Assembly: GCF_019249795.2 (NCBI RefSeq)
Contig: NZ_CP156891.1
Coordinates: 2,693,501 to 2,757,500 of the forward strand
Reading direction: 5' to 3'
From: Segatella copri
Lineage (GTDB): Bacteria; Bacteroidota; Bacteroidia; Bacteroidales; Bacteroidaceae
DNA length: 64,000 nt
This document shows positions 8,798 to 16,334 of this stretch, piece by piece. The translations under genes were made by a program, and so were the position numbers. The notes under the pieces were generated by a model. It did no database searches. It saw only the letters and a program-made list of their open reading frames with translations, and was not told where the DNA came from. The stretch's first letter is position 1, and each line of letters opens with the position of its first letter.

Positions 8798-10696
8798 TTA
8801 CTTTTTCTGTTCTCTAATCCGCTGGATGATGTCCGTATTGGTCTGGCTGATGACCTTGAGGTCACGGAACAAGCGCAGTCGGAATCGCCACATTCTCAAG
8901 TACAGCAGTGTGCCCACTGGGAAAATGATGGCTGCAATGATGTTGAGCCATTTCCGCTCGAATGGGCGTGTATGTGCCTTGACAGAAAGAACCGGATATT
9001 GGTTCATGTCGTGCAGGATATACTTGTTGGCGGTGTTGGTCAAATCTTCTATTACCTCTTCCAATTCTGCATTGATTCTTTCTATCTCATGATCAGGCTC
9101 GTATTTGAAGAATACATTGATGACGTTTGGAAGATGAACCAGTTTGTGTTCCTTATTATATAAGGTGATGTCTTGGTTGATTCTTTCCAGTTTCTCTGCA
9201 TCCGCCTGATAGTCCGGGTCGGTGATGATGACTTCCTTGCCGAAGTAATGGCGTTTCTGTCGTAAACCGAGCAGTTTCATGAAGAACTCTTTGTAAACAT
9301 CCATATTGAATACGGAAGAGTCATTGGTTGCCTTGTAGGTTACGAAGATAGCCAAAGGCGTCAATACTGCCGGTGCAAGACCTTTACCGAACCAGATGGC
9401 CCACATTCCGCTTCTTGACATTCTGTATCCTGTATTGTCGAGGATAAAGAAGACGATGAACACAAGTACGGAGATGACGACAGGGAAACCCAGTCCTCCT
9501 TTTCGGATGATGGCTCCTAATGGCGCTCCGATAAAGAAGAATATGAGACACGAAAGGGCTAGAGTGAACTTGTTGATAGCCTCAATCTTGTGCTGTCTTA
9601 TCATGTAGTCTGCATCGCTCGTTGACATCGATTTGAAATCAAGGTCAGAAAGCTCCTGTTGTACGGCAGACTGTGCCTGGTTTACCGCCATGAGTTTCTT
9701 GTCCTGTGGCAACTTATTATATAAGGTGTCGAAATTGAGCTTTTCGCCCTTCTTGATTTCTATGAGAGAGTCCTTCTTGTTGATGCGCTGTGCACCTCCA
9801 TAGAATCTCACGTTGGCTTCGTTCAGGTAGATTCTTCCGATTGAATCATATAATTGGTTGAGCGAATCGATGTCGTGGTTGATTTTTTCCAGACTTTTAC
9901 CCTTCGCATTTCCTGAAAGCGAAGCTGCATCGGTCATACTGAAGTCTCCATCAAAGTCGAGAATGATTTTTTTGGAAACGAAAGTCTCTCGTCTGTATGG
10001 TACGGCAGCAGTATTGGCAAGTGCGCTGCTTTGCATGTTCTCAAACCATTCTCCACTGTAGAGGCTCAAAACAAGATGCTTCTTTTCTGCTGTACTCTGG
10101 AGCATGCCAGAATCTGCCAATATGATTGCGGCATCTTCATAGCTGTCGGTCATGCGGTAAATCATAATGCCGTAAAGTTTTCCGGTTTTCAAATCCTTCT
10201 TCTGCACATAAAGGTTGCAGTTTGGAATACCATCATAGAAGATTCCTTCCGGAATTTCCAGTTCCGGGCTTTTCTGTTTCATGGAAATCAGAAGTTGTGC
10301 CAGTTTCATGTTCGACTTAGGTCCCACATTGTTCTGGAAATAGAATGAGCCAAACATGATGATGATGGTGATGACGATGAGTGAGCGGAAAGCTTGCATC
10401 AGTGAAATGCCTGCAGCCTTGATGGCTGTAAGTTCCGTACTCTCGCCGAGATTGCCGAACGTCATGAGTGAAGACAGGAGAATAGCCAAAGGCAGGGCCT
10501 GTGGTACGAGCATCAGACCCATGTACCAGAAAAATTGAGCCATCACGTCCATCGTGAGTCCCTTGCCGATGAGTTCATCAATATATCTCCATAAGAACTG
10601 CATCATCAGCACAAACTGGCAGATGAAGAAAGTTCCCATGAAAAGGAGACCAAACTGCTTGGCAATAAATATGTCTAATTTCTTAATTCTAAGCAT
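8798..10696 (-). CDS. LptF/LptG (YjgP/YjgQ) family LPS-export permease
   Basis: The 632-residue membrane protein starts MLRIKKLDIFIAKQFGLLFM, the usual YjgP/YjgQ N-terminus, with helices at about 12-33, 60-82 and 99-118, a large periplasmic β-jellyroll region (about 130-350), and further helices at about 370-440 (KFTLALSCLIFFFIGAPLGA, VVISVLVFIVFFILDN) plus a C-terminal extension with a last helix (WLNIIAAIIFPVGTLLYL). The family forms the inner-membrane part of the lipopolysaccharide transport ABC exporter with LptB. The roughly 200-residue C-terminal extension exceeds the proteobacterial length (about 360) and is common in Bacteroidota. A -7 element TACCTTTG is at 10763-10770. Confidence 0.88.
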   Translation of the reverse strand: MLRIKKLDIFIAKQFGLLFMGTFFICQFVLMMQFLWRYIDELIGKGLTMDVMAQFFWYMGLMLVPQALPLAILLSSLMTFGNLGESTELTAIKAAGISLMQAFRSLIVITIIIMFGSFYFQNNVGPKSNMKLAQLLISMKQKSPELEIPEGIFYDGIPNCNLYVQKKDLKTGKLYGIMIYRMTDSYEDAAIILADSGMLQSTAEKKHLVLSLYSGEWFENMQSSALANTAAVPYRRETFVSKKIILDFDGDFSMTDAASLSGNAKGKSLEKINHDIDSLNQLYDSIGRIYLNEANVRFYGGAQRINKKDSLIEIKKGEKLNFDTLYNKLPQDKKLMAVNQAQSAVQQELSDLDFKSMSTSDADYMIRQHKIEAINKFTLALSCLIFFFIGAPLGAIIRKGGLGFPVVISVLVFIVFFILDNTGYRMSRSGMWAIWFGKGLAPAVLTPLAIFVTYKATNDSSVFNMDVYKEFFMKLLGLRQKRHYFGKEVIITDPDYQADAEKLERINQDITLYNKEHKLVHLPNVINVFFKYEPDHEIERINAELEEVIEDLTNTANKYILHDMNQYPVLSVKAHTRPFERKWLNIIAAIIFPVGTLLYLRMWRFRLRLFRDLKVISQTNTDIIQRIREQKK

Positions 10697-10762
10697 TTCA
10701 ATATTCTGTTGTTTCAGACCTTTTCTTTATTTAAAATAATAGCAGGTCTGTTATTCAGCGTG

Positions 10763-10770
10763 CAAAGGTA
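10763..10770 (-). promoter_or_regulatory. -7 element for LptF/G-ribBA unit
   Basis: Minus-strand TACCTTTG, 66 nt upstream of the permease start. Confidence 0.65.
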
Positions 10771-10893
10771 ATATAAAAAAATAAGAAAACCTTTATTTTT
10801 CGTTTTTTTTATATATATAATTAGGTGAAAGTGGGGCTGGAATGTGAGAAAAATGAGAAAATAAAACTTTTTTTGAAAATTTCTGCCGAAAAA

Positions 10894-10925
10894 TTTGTTC
10901 AATTCAAATAAATGTATTACCTTTG
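10894..10925 (+). promoter_or_regulatory. tRNA-Met promoter
   Basis: TTTG (10894-10897), 20 bp, TACCTTTG (10918-10925): a full match to the Bacteroidota -33/-7 consensus, 31 bp before the tRNA. Confidence 0.8.
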
Positions 10926-10956
10926 CACCCGCAAATGAGAAATCAATTGCTTGGAT

Positions 10957-11030
10957 GGCGGGATAGCTCAGCTGGTTAGAGCGTCGGATTCATAATCCGG
11001 AGGTCGAGGGATCGTGGCCCCCTCCCGCTA
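10957..11030 (+). tRNA. tRNA-Met (CAT)
   Basis: A 74-nt cloverleaf: acceptor GGCGGGA/TCCCGCT with a G1-T72 wobble, D stem GCTC/GAGC, anticodon stem TCGGA/TCCGG with loop TTCATAA (anticodon CAT), and discriminator A at 11030; CCA is not encoded. The anticodon stem lacks the three G-C pairs of initiators, so it is an elongator Met or a lysidine-modified Ile2 tRNA. The T arm is unusual: stem GAGGG/CCCCC has one A-C mismatch and the loop is ATCGTGG, so positions 54 and 58 (normally T and A) are exchanged. Confidence 0.9.
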
Positions 11031-11040
11031 CAAGATGAGA

Positions 11041-11070
11041 GACATCAACTTTTTAGTTGATGTCTTTTTT
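11041..11070 (+). terminator. Terminator after tRNA-Met
   Basis: Perfect 10-bp stem GACATCAACT (11041-11050) / AGTTGATGTC (11055-11064) followed by T6. Confidence 0.93.
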
Positions 11071-11290
11071 ATGCTCTAAACTTTTCCACACTTATTCACT
11101 TCTTATAGATAAGTTATCCACATATGTGTTGATAACTATGTTATTTCGTTGGCTATCAGATGTTTTCCATGTTGGTAACTGGTGTGGAAAAGATAAATAT
11201 GAAAGATTTTCCTATGTTTTTCTTGGTGTTTTCAGAATAAAATATTTGTAAAAAACTGACCAATGGGGCTAAAATACAAAAAAAAAGTTG

Positions 11291-11298
11291 TATATTTG
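11291..11298 (+). promoter_or_regulatory. -7 element for hybrid sensor gene
   Basis: TATATTTG (TAnnTTTG), followed by GCAGC as at other PUL promoters; no TTTG at -33. About 73 nt upstream of the chosen start. Confidence 0.6.
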
Positions 11299-11371
11299 CA
11301 GCGGTAAAGTTTTATTTTTAGGCATTTGTTGAATGCCCCTTCTTTATAAACAAAGAAATTGTATAAGCTGT

Positions 11372-14179
11372 ATGAAACGAAAATTACACCTTATTATATA
11401 TGTAGCGATCATCGTGTTGCTGACCGGTTGTGCTCAGAAGCCTAGGAAGTTTGTCATTGGCGTATCCCAGTGTTCGGAAGATGTCTGGCGCGATAAACTG
11501 AATGATGAACTGAAGATGGGCGAGTATCTCAACGATTCGCTTATCGTGAAACTGGCTTCTTCCAACGATGATAATGTGTTGCAGAATAAGCAAGTTAACC
11601 AGTTTATCGATGAGGGCGTAAATCTGCTTATCGTATCTCCTAATCAGCTGAGTGCTATATCCAAGTCGGTAGAGCGTGCTTACGATAAAGGTATTCCTGT
11701 GATTCTCTATGACAGGAAGACCAATTCTGATAAGTATACGGCATTTATCGGCTGCGATAACTATACTATAGGTAAATCGATGGGAACTTTTATCGCCCAG
11801 CAGCTTCAGGGAAAGGGCCGCATCGTTGAAATCAGTGGTTTGGAGGGCTCTTCGCCTGCTTTGGAGCGTCATCGTGGTTTTATGGATGCTATCAAGCCTT
11901 ATCCGGGGTTACAGGTTGTAGCCTCGGAGGAAGGAAACTGGAAAGAAGAGGGTGGAATCCAGGCGATGAAACGCATATTGAAACAGACACAGGACTTTGA
12001 TTATGTCTTTGCCCATAATGACTGTCTTGCCTGGGGAGCTTATGTGGCTGCCCGCCAGATGAGGGTAAAGCGTAACTATAAGTATACCGGAGTAGACGGC
12101 ATGGCTACCGAAGGTGGTGGTTTGGAACTTGTGCGCGATGGTATTTTCGAAGCCTCTTATCTTTATCCTACCAAGGGTGACGAGGTCATAGCGCTTGCCA
12201 TGAAGATATTGAAGCATCAGCCTTATGAACGCGACAATTATCTGAGCACTTCTATCATAACCCAGGCAAATGCTGCCCTTACATTGATGGAGGCTAGAGA
12301 TGCCGAGCGTCAGGCGCACAATCTGAAGACTTTGCATAAGCAGGTAGACCAGTATCTGTCTGATTATAATTCACAGAAAGTCATGCTCATAGGTCTGTGT
12401 CTGTTCCTGCTTGTTTGCCTCGCAGCTGCGGCTTTAATTTTCAGAGGTTATCTGATAAAGGTGAGGCTGAACGAAACATTGGCTAAGACAAATGGCGAAC
12501 TGAAGCGACTGAATGTAGAATTGGGTGAAAAGAATGAAGAATTGAAACGATTGAATGAGGAGGTCTTGGAACTCACTCATTCCCGTCTGGTATTCTTTAC
12601 CAATATCAGTCATGAACTTCGCACGCCTTTAACCCTGATAGCCGACCCGGTAGAGATGCTGCTTGAAGATTCCGGCATCAAGGGCAAGAGCCGCGAACTC
12701 TTGAAGATGGTGCAGCGTAACGCCCTTGCTCTCCAACAGTTGGTAAGTAACATTCTTGATTTCCGTAAGATTCAGAATGGCAAGATGGAACTGAAACTCT
12801 ATCGCTTCGACATTGTGAAGACCTTGACGATGTGGGTGGGCGACTTCCAGCTTACTGCCGAGCGCAAGCAGATCAGACTGCATCTGGATGTTGATGACTT
12901 GAAAGGCAGCCATGAAATGATAGCCGATCAGGATAAGATTTCCCGTATCGTGTTCAATCTGTTGAGCAATGCCTTGAAATATACGCCTGCTGGTGGCGAA
13001 ATCTTTGTTTCGCTGAAAGATGAAGGTGCCAATCTCCGTCTTGATGTGAAAGATACGGGCAAGGGTATCTCGCAGGATGAGGCTGATAAGATCTTTGAAC
13101 GCTTCTTCCAGGCCAAGGGTGCTGCCAGCGGTACGGGTATCGGTCTGGCTCTGGTGAAATCATTTGTAGAGTTGCATCATGGTGAGGCTAGGGTAGAAAG
13201 TGAACTGGGAAAGGGCTCTGATTTTATCGTTGTCATTCCTCGTGAGCAGGAGGGTGATTCACAAGTTGTCCACAATGATATGGATATTGTGGATAACTCT
13301 GTAAATGCTTCTGCGTCAACTGGTAAGAATGTTATAGATGAATCTGTTTTGCAATATATTGACGATGGAGACAGAAGTCGTGGAAAAGTTCAGCGGTTGG
13401 TAAGCGAGAATACCAATCGTCCTACTGTTCTGGTTATTGATGATAATACCGATATCCGTCAGTATGAGCGTACACTTTTGCAGGATGAGTATGTTGTTCT
13501 TGAGGCTGCTGATGGTAAAGAGGGGCTGGCTGTCGCCTTGAAAGAGGTGCCTGACCTGGTAATCTGCGATGTGATGATGCCTGTTATGGACGGATTGGAG
13601 TTGACAGAACAGTTGAAGACGAATACGGCTACCTCTCATATCCCTGTTATTATGCTCACTGCGAAGAACCTGGAGGAGCATCGCGCAGAGGGTTATGAGC
13701 ATGGAGCAGATTCCTATATTACCAAACCATTCCACAGCAAGGTGCTTCTCGCCCGTATCGAGAATCTCTTGCGACAGCGTCAGCTCCTGAAGAATCTTTA
13801 TCAGGGGACTAAAGAGGCTGAGAAGGAGATTTCTGAGGCTCATCTGGAAGATCGTGACAAGCAGTTCCTCAAGCAGCTTCAAGCCATTATTCAGAAGAAT
13901 ATTTCTGATAGCGAGTTTGGAGTTGAGGATATGGGACAGCAGATTGGCTTAAGCCGTGTGCAGCTCTATCGCAAGGTGAAGGCGATGACAGGCTCTTCTG
14001 TTGTTGACTTACTCCGTAAGGCTCGCCTTGCCAAGGCTAGGCGTTTGCTCGAAACCCGTAGCATGAGTGTCTCTGAAGTAGCCTATGAAGTGGGCTTCTC
14101 TGCGCCGTCTTACTTCACAAAATGTTTCAAGGAAGAGTATGGAATGTTACCTGGTGATGTAGGTAATGTGATGAAATAG
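11372..14179 (+). CDS. Hybrid two-component system sensor/regulator of fructan PUL
   Basis: The frame opens at 11333, but MKRKLHLIIYVAIIVLLTGC (11372) starts a signal/lipobox sequence; this gives 935 residues. Numbered from that start: periplasmic sugar-binding domain of the ribose-binding type, about 25-305 (FVIGVSQCSEDVWRDKL, VILYDRK, GVDGM); membrane helix about 338-358; coiled coil 365-400; histidine-kinase dimerisation domain with His414 in SHELRTPL; ATPase domain (NLLSNALKYTP, DTGKGIS, GTGIGLAL); receiver domain with phosphoacceptor Asp733 (VICDVMMP); AraC-type DNA-binding domain 840-930. The order matches BT1754 of B. thetaiotaomicron, which binds fructose. It probably activates the GH32/SusCD promoters when fructose reaches the periplasm. 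It stands upstream of the locus, separated from it by dinB. Confidence 0.95.
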   Translation: MKRKLHLIIYVAIIVLLTGCAQKPRKFVIGVSQCSEDVWRDKLNDELKMGEYLNDSLIVKLASSNDDNVLQNKQVNQFIDEGVNLLIVSPNQLSAISKSVERAYDKGIPVILYDRKTNSDKYTAFIGCDNYTIGKSMGTFIAQQLQGKGRIVEISGLEGSSPALERHRGFMDAIKPYPGLQVVASEEGNWKEEGGIQAMKRILKQTQDFDYVFAHNDCLAWGAYVAARQMRVKRNYKYTGVDGMATEGGGLELVRDGIFEASYLYPTKGDEVIALAMKILKHQPYERDNYLSTSIITQANAALTLMEARDAERQAHNLKTLHKQVDQYLSDYNSQKVMLIGLCLFLLVCLAAAALIFRGYLIKVRLNETLAKTNGELKRLNVELGEKNEELKRLNEEVLELTHSRLVFFTNISHELRTPLTLIADPVEMLLEDSGIKGKSRELLKMVQRNALALQQLVSNILDFRKIQNGKMELKLYRFDIVKTLTMWVGDFQLTAERKQIRLHLDVDDLKGSHEMIADQDKISRIVFNLLSNALKYTPAGGEIFVSLKDEGANLRLDVKDTGKGISQDEADKIFERFFQAKGAASGTGIGLALVKSFVELHHGEARVESELGKGSDFIVVIPREQEGDSQVVHNDMDIVDNSVNASASTGKNVIDESVLQYIDDGDRSRGKVQRLVSENTNRPTVLVIDDNTDIRQYERTLLQDEYVVLEAADGKEGLAVALKEVPDLVICDVMMPVMDGLELTEQLKTNTATSHIPVIMLTAKNLEEHRAEGYEHGADSYITKPFHSKVLLARIENLLRQRQLLKNLYQGTKEAEKEISEAHLEDRDKQFLKQLQAIIQKNISDSEFGVEDMGQQIGLSRVQLYRKVKAMTGSSVVDLLRKARLAKARRLLETRSMSVSEVAYEVGFSAPSYFTKCFKEEYGMLPGDVGNVMK

Positions 14180-14230
14180 AGAGAAATACGCTATACCTGA
14201 AGTGTAAAATCTGTGAATATATGGATAAAA

Positions 14231-14289
14231 ATCGTTCATTTCCTAGCATAAAAGGTACATTGTATCATTTTTGTCACTATTTGAACGAT
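14231..14289 (+). promoter_or_regulatory. Loose PUL-type operator downstream of hybrid sensor
   Basis: ATCGTTCA (14231-14238) and TGAACGAT (14282-14289) form an inverted repeat with 43 bp between the arms, wider than at the other PUL sites. It stands 29 bp upstream of a -7 element (TATCTTTG, 14319-14326). Confidence 0.45.
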
Positions 14290-14318
14290 AATTACAGCTG
14301 GGTTTCGCTGAAACTTAC

Positions 14319-14326
14319 TATCTTTG
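14319..14326 (+). promoter_or_regulatory. Orphan -7 element
   Basis: TATCTTTG followed by CACCAG. No ORF follows before the terminator at 14496-14534. Confidence 0.55.
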
Positions 14327-14331
14327 CACCA

Positions 14332-14534
14332 GAATTTAGAAGTTTATAAATTGTTTCATGCAGAAGTAGTTGCATTTTCATAGGTTTAGGTTTTTAGGTT
14401 TTATGTTTTAAGGTTATAGGATTGAGTATTCATTAAGGTAAGTAGTTTTCTTTAAGGTAAAAAGTTTTGTTTTGGGAAATAACTAGTAATGAGAGAAAGC
14501 AGCTGTATAGACGGGATGTCTGACAGCTGCTTTT
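14332..14534 (+). ncRNA. Candidate non-coding transcript between hybrid sensor and dinB
   Basis: A promoter-like element (14319-14326) and a strong terminator hairpin (14496-14533) enclose about 200 nt with no credible ORF: the ATGs give peptides of at most three residues, apart from one frame that starts inside the terminator region. The sequence (GGTTTAGGTTTTTAGGTT, then TTTAAGG and GGTAAG) resembles the long untranslated leader at 36731-37044. It may be a regulated small RNA or a leftover leader of a deleted PUL gene. The start is inferred from the -7 element. Confidence 0.4.
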
Positions 14535-14537
14535 CGC
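14496..14537 (+). terminator. Terminator of orphan transcript
   Basis: AAAGCAGCTGT (14496-14506) pairs perfectly with ACAGCTGCTTT (14523-14533), 16-nt loop, then T. On the minus strand it could also serve dinB, whose stop is at 14593. Confidence 0.75.
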
Positions 14538-14592
14538 GTATTATCTGGTTTGTTACTTTTTAAGCGGGCATACTATAGCTTTTTAAAGGGGC

Positions 14593-15711
14593 TTATTCCC
14601 AATCTTCGAATTCCAGTTCCAGTTCTTTGTATTCGGGCTTGAAACTGCTGTTCTCCTTATCTTGCTTCCTGGCTTCTTCTGATGAGGCGTTGCTTACGGA
14701 CAGACCAAGCAGGCGGATGGGATGAGCCGAGGAGTAATCTACCTGTTTCAGCAGCCGTTTGGCAAGAGGTAGAATATCATCCTTCTTTTTCAGAACCTTT
14801 TCTTGCGAGATGCTTCGTGTTATCTGGGTGAAATCGGCAAACTTCACCTTCAGCGTCAGGGTTCTTCCTTCGAAACCGCTTTTGGCGATGCGCTCCAGCA
14901 GTTCGAGTACAGTATGGTACAGTTCGATAATCACAGCCGTTTTTAGATAGATATCTTCCAGGAAAGTCTGTTCGCAGCCTACCGATTTCCGTTCCCGGTA
15001 GGTGATGACAGGTCGTTCATCTATCCCCCTTGCGAAATCATAGAAGATGTGTCCGGCTTTTCCGAACATTTCTACCAGATGTTCTTCGGATACTTTCCTC
15101 AGGTCAGCTCCGTTGAAGATACCCATAAAATGCATCTTTTGCAGTGTTTTCTTGCCCACACCCCAGAAATCCTCTACAGGAAGCTGGGCGATGAAATCGA
15201 GCGCCTTGTCGGGATGAATGGTGCAGATGCCGTCGGGCTTGCGGTAATCAGAAGCCACTTTGGCGAGAAACTTGCAGTAGCTGATACCTGCCGAGGCGGT
15301 GAGTCCGGTTGCTTCCTTGATACGGGTTTTGATTTCTTTGGCAATATCCACCGCCAGTTCTATCCCTTTCTTATTCTGCGTTACATCAAGAAAGGCTTCA
15401 TCTATGGAGATGGGTTCGATGAGGTCGGTATATTCCTGGAATATCTGATGTATCTGATAGGATATTTTAGCATAATAATCATGCCGGCAGGGCACGATGA
15501 TGAGGTTAGGGCAGCGCTGCTTGGCTTGAGCGATGGATTGCGCCGAGTGAACGCCATACTTCCTTGCCTCATAACTGGCTGTAGAAACCACACCACGAGG
15601 TCCGTCGAAGCCAACCGCTACCGGTTTGCCCCGAAGTTCCTGATTGTCTCTTTGCTCTACCGCAGCAAAGAAGGCATCCATGTCGATATGTATGATCTTT
15701 CGCTCAGTCAT
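14593..15711 (-). CDS. dinB: DNA polymerase IV (Y family)
   Basis: The frame opens at 15756, but MTERKIIHIDMDAFFAAVEQ at 15711 is the family N-terminus and leaves the promoter outside, giving 372 residues. Catalytic acidic residues are in HIDMDAFF and SIDEAFLDVT; the steric and nucleotide-binding motifs VGFDGPRGVVSTASYEARKYGV follow, then GISYCKFLAKVASDYRKPDG, the helix-hairpin-helix thumb VEDFWGVGKKTLQKM and the little-finger domain with RKSVGCEQTF. The protein copies past damaged bases without proofreading. The usual C-terminal β-clamp motif is not obvious. It stands on the minus strand between the hybrid sensor and the rest of the PUL and is unrelated to sugar use. Confidence 0.96.
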   Translation of the reverse strand: MTERKIIHIDMDAFFAAVEQRDNQELRGKPVAVGFDGPRGVVSTASYEARKYGVHSAQSIAQAKQRCPNLIIVPCRHDYYAKISYQIHQIFQEYTDLIEPISIDEAFLDVTQNKKGIELAVDIAKEIKTRIKEATGLTASAGISYCKFLAKVASDYRKPDGICTIHPDKALDFIAQLPVEDFWGVGKKTLQKMHFMGIFNGADLRKVSEEHLVEMFGKAGHIFYDFARGIDERPVITYRERKSVGCEQTFLEDIYLKTAVIIELYHTVLELLERIAKSGFEGRTLTLKVKFADFTQITRSISQEKVLKKKDDILPLAKRLLKQVDYSSAHPIRLLGLSVSNASSEEARKQDKENSSFKPEYKELELEFEDWE

Positions 15712-15728
15712 TCCTGCCTTATTTTTTC

Positions 15729-15759
15729 CAAAAGTACAAAAAAGATGCGTTTCCACAAA
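15729..15759 (-). promoter_or_regulatory. dinB promoter
   Basis: On the minus strand TTTG (15756-15759), 19 bp, TACTTTTG (15729-15736), 18 nt before the chosen dinB start. This promoter overlaps the longer reading frame and argues against the start at 15756. Confidence 0.75.
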
Positions 15760-15819
15760 ATCTAAGCTGTTTTTTATTGTTCGTTAACGTTTTTGGGTAT
15801 TAGCCTACATGGTCCATCG

Positions 15820-16105
15820 AAATAGGCTGCGTTGAGCATCGCAAGTACTTGCGTTAGCCAACTCAAGTACTTGCGTTAGTCAACGAAGCTATCTGCGTCT
15901 GCTTCCGGAGTCGTCATCGATAGCTTGTTGAGTCGTCTCCGATAGCTTATTGAGTCGTCTCCGTTAATTTAACAAGTCGTCTCCGATAGTTTACGGAACC
16001 ACTTGAGTAAGCTGAACCAAACACTTGACCTCACAGACTCAAGCACTTGACCTTACTGATTCAAGCACTTGAACTCATTAACTCAAGTATATCATGACAC
16101 GCTCT
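15820..16105. repeat. 22-bp-period tandem array with changing repeat families (array 1)
   Basis: From 15842 to 16083 eleven units follow each other at exactly 22 bp, with degenerate units on either side (15820, 16084). Units starting at 15842 and 15864 share CAAGTACTTGCGTTAG, that at 15886 keeps only TGCGT. Those at 15908, 15930, 15952 and 15974 share (G/A)AGTCGTC(T/A)(C/T)CG(A/T)TA. Those at 15996, 16018, 16040 and 16062 share (C)AAGCACTTGACCT or close variants. Phase is never lost between families. No spacers, no ORF, and 22 is not a multiple of 3, so it is not coding. The rest of the 15712-16334 gap holds only the dinB promoter and the operator/promoter listed separately. Confidence 0.9.
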
Positions 16106-16190
16106 TAATTGTCTGTAGTGATCTATATGACTCCCTTTGTCTGAAATAGAAAAGAGTTAGTTAAGAAGTAGAAACTAGCAGAAAAGTGTG

Positions 16191-16236
16191 AAATTCCGTT
16201 CATGCTATATCAATTATGTTGCAATGAACGGAATTT
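16191..16236 (+). promoter_or_regulatory. PUL operator upstream of outer-membrane barrel gene
   Basis: A perfect 13-bp inverted repeat AAATTCCGTTCAT (16191-16203) / ATGAACGGAATTT (16224-16236) around a 20-nt centre containing AATTATGTTGCA. It ends 46 bp before the -7 element at 16283. Very similar sequences stand before three other PUL promoters. Confidence 0.75.
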
Positions 16237-16282
16237 GTTATTATATGTAGAGATTTTTAAAGCCATTATACCTGTTTATATA

Positions 16283-16290
16283 TAACTTTG
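16283..16290 (+). promoter_or_regulatory. -7 element of 16335-20661 unit
   Basis: TAACTTTG followed by CAGCAGAAA; no -33 TTTG, as expected for an activator-dependent promoter. Confidence 0.65.
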
Positions 16291-16334
16291 CAGCAGAAAT
16301 AAAAAATAGGATTAACAAATTAGAAATTTTAAGT

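Noticed and set aside
15820..16105. CRISPR array
   Set aside because: Units are directly adjacent with no spacers, diverge along the array and have no cas genes nearby. The same holds for 59281-59522.
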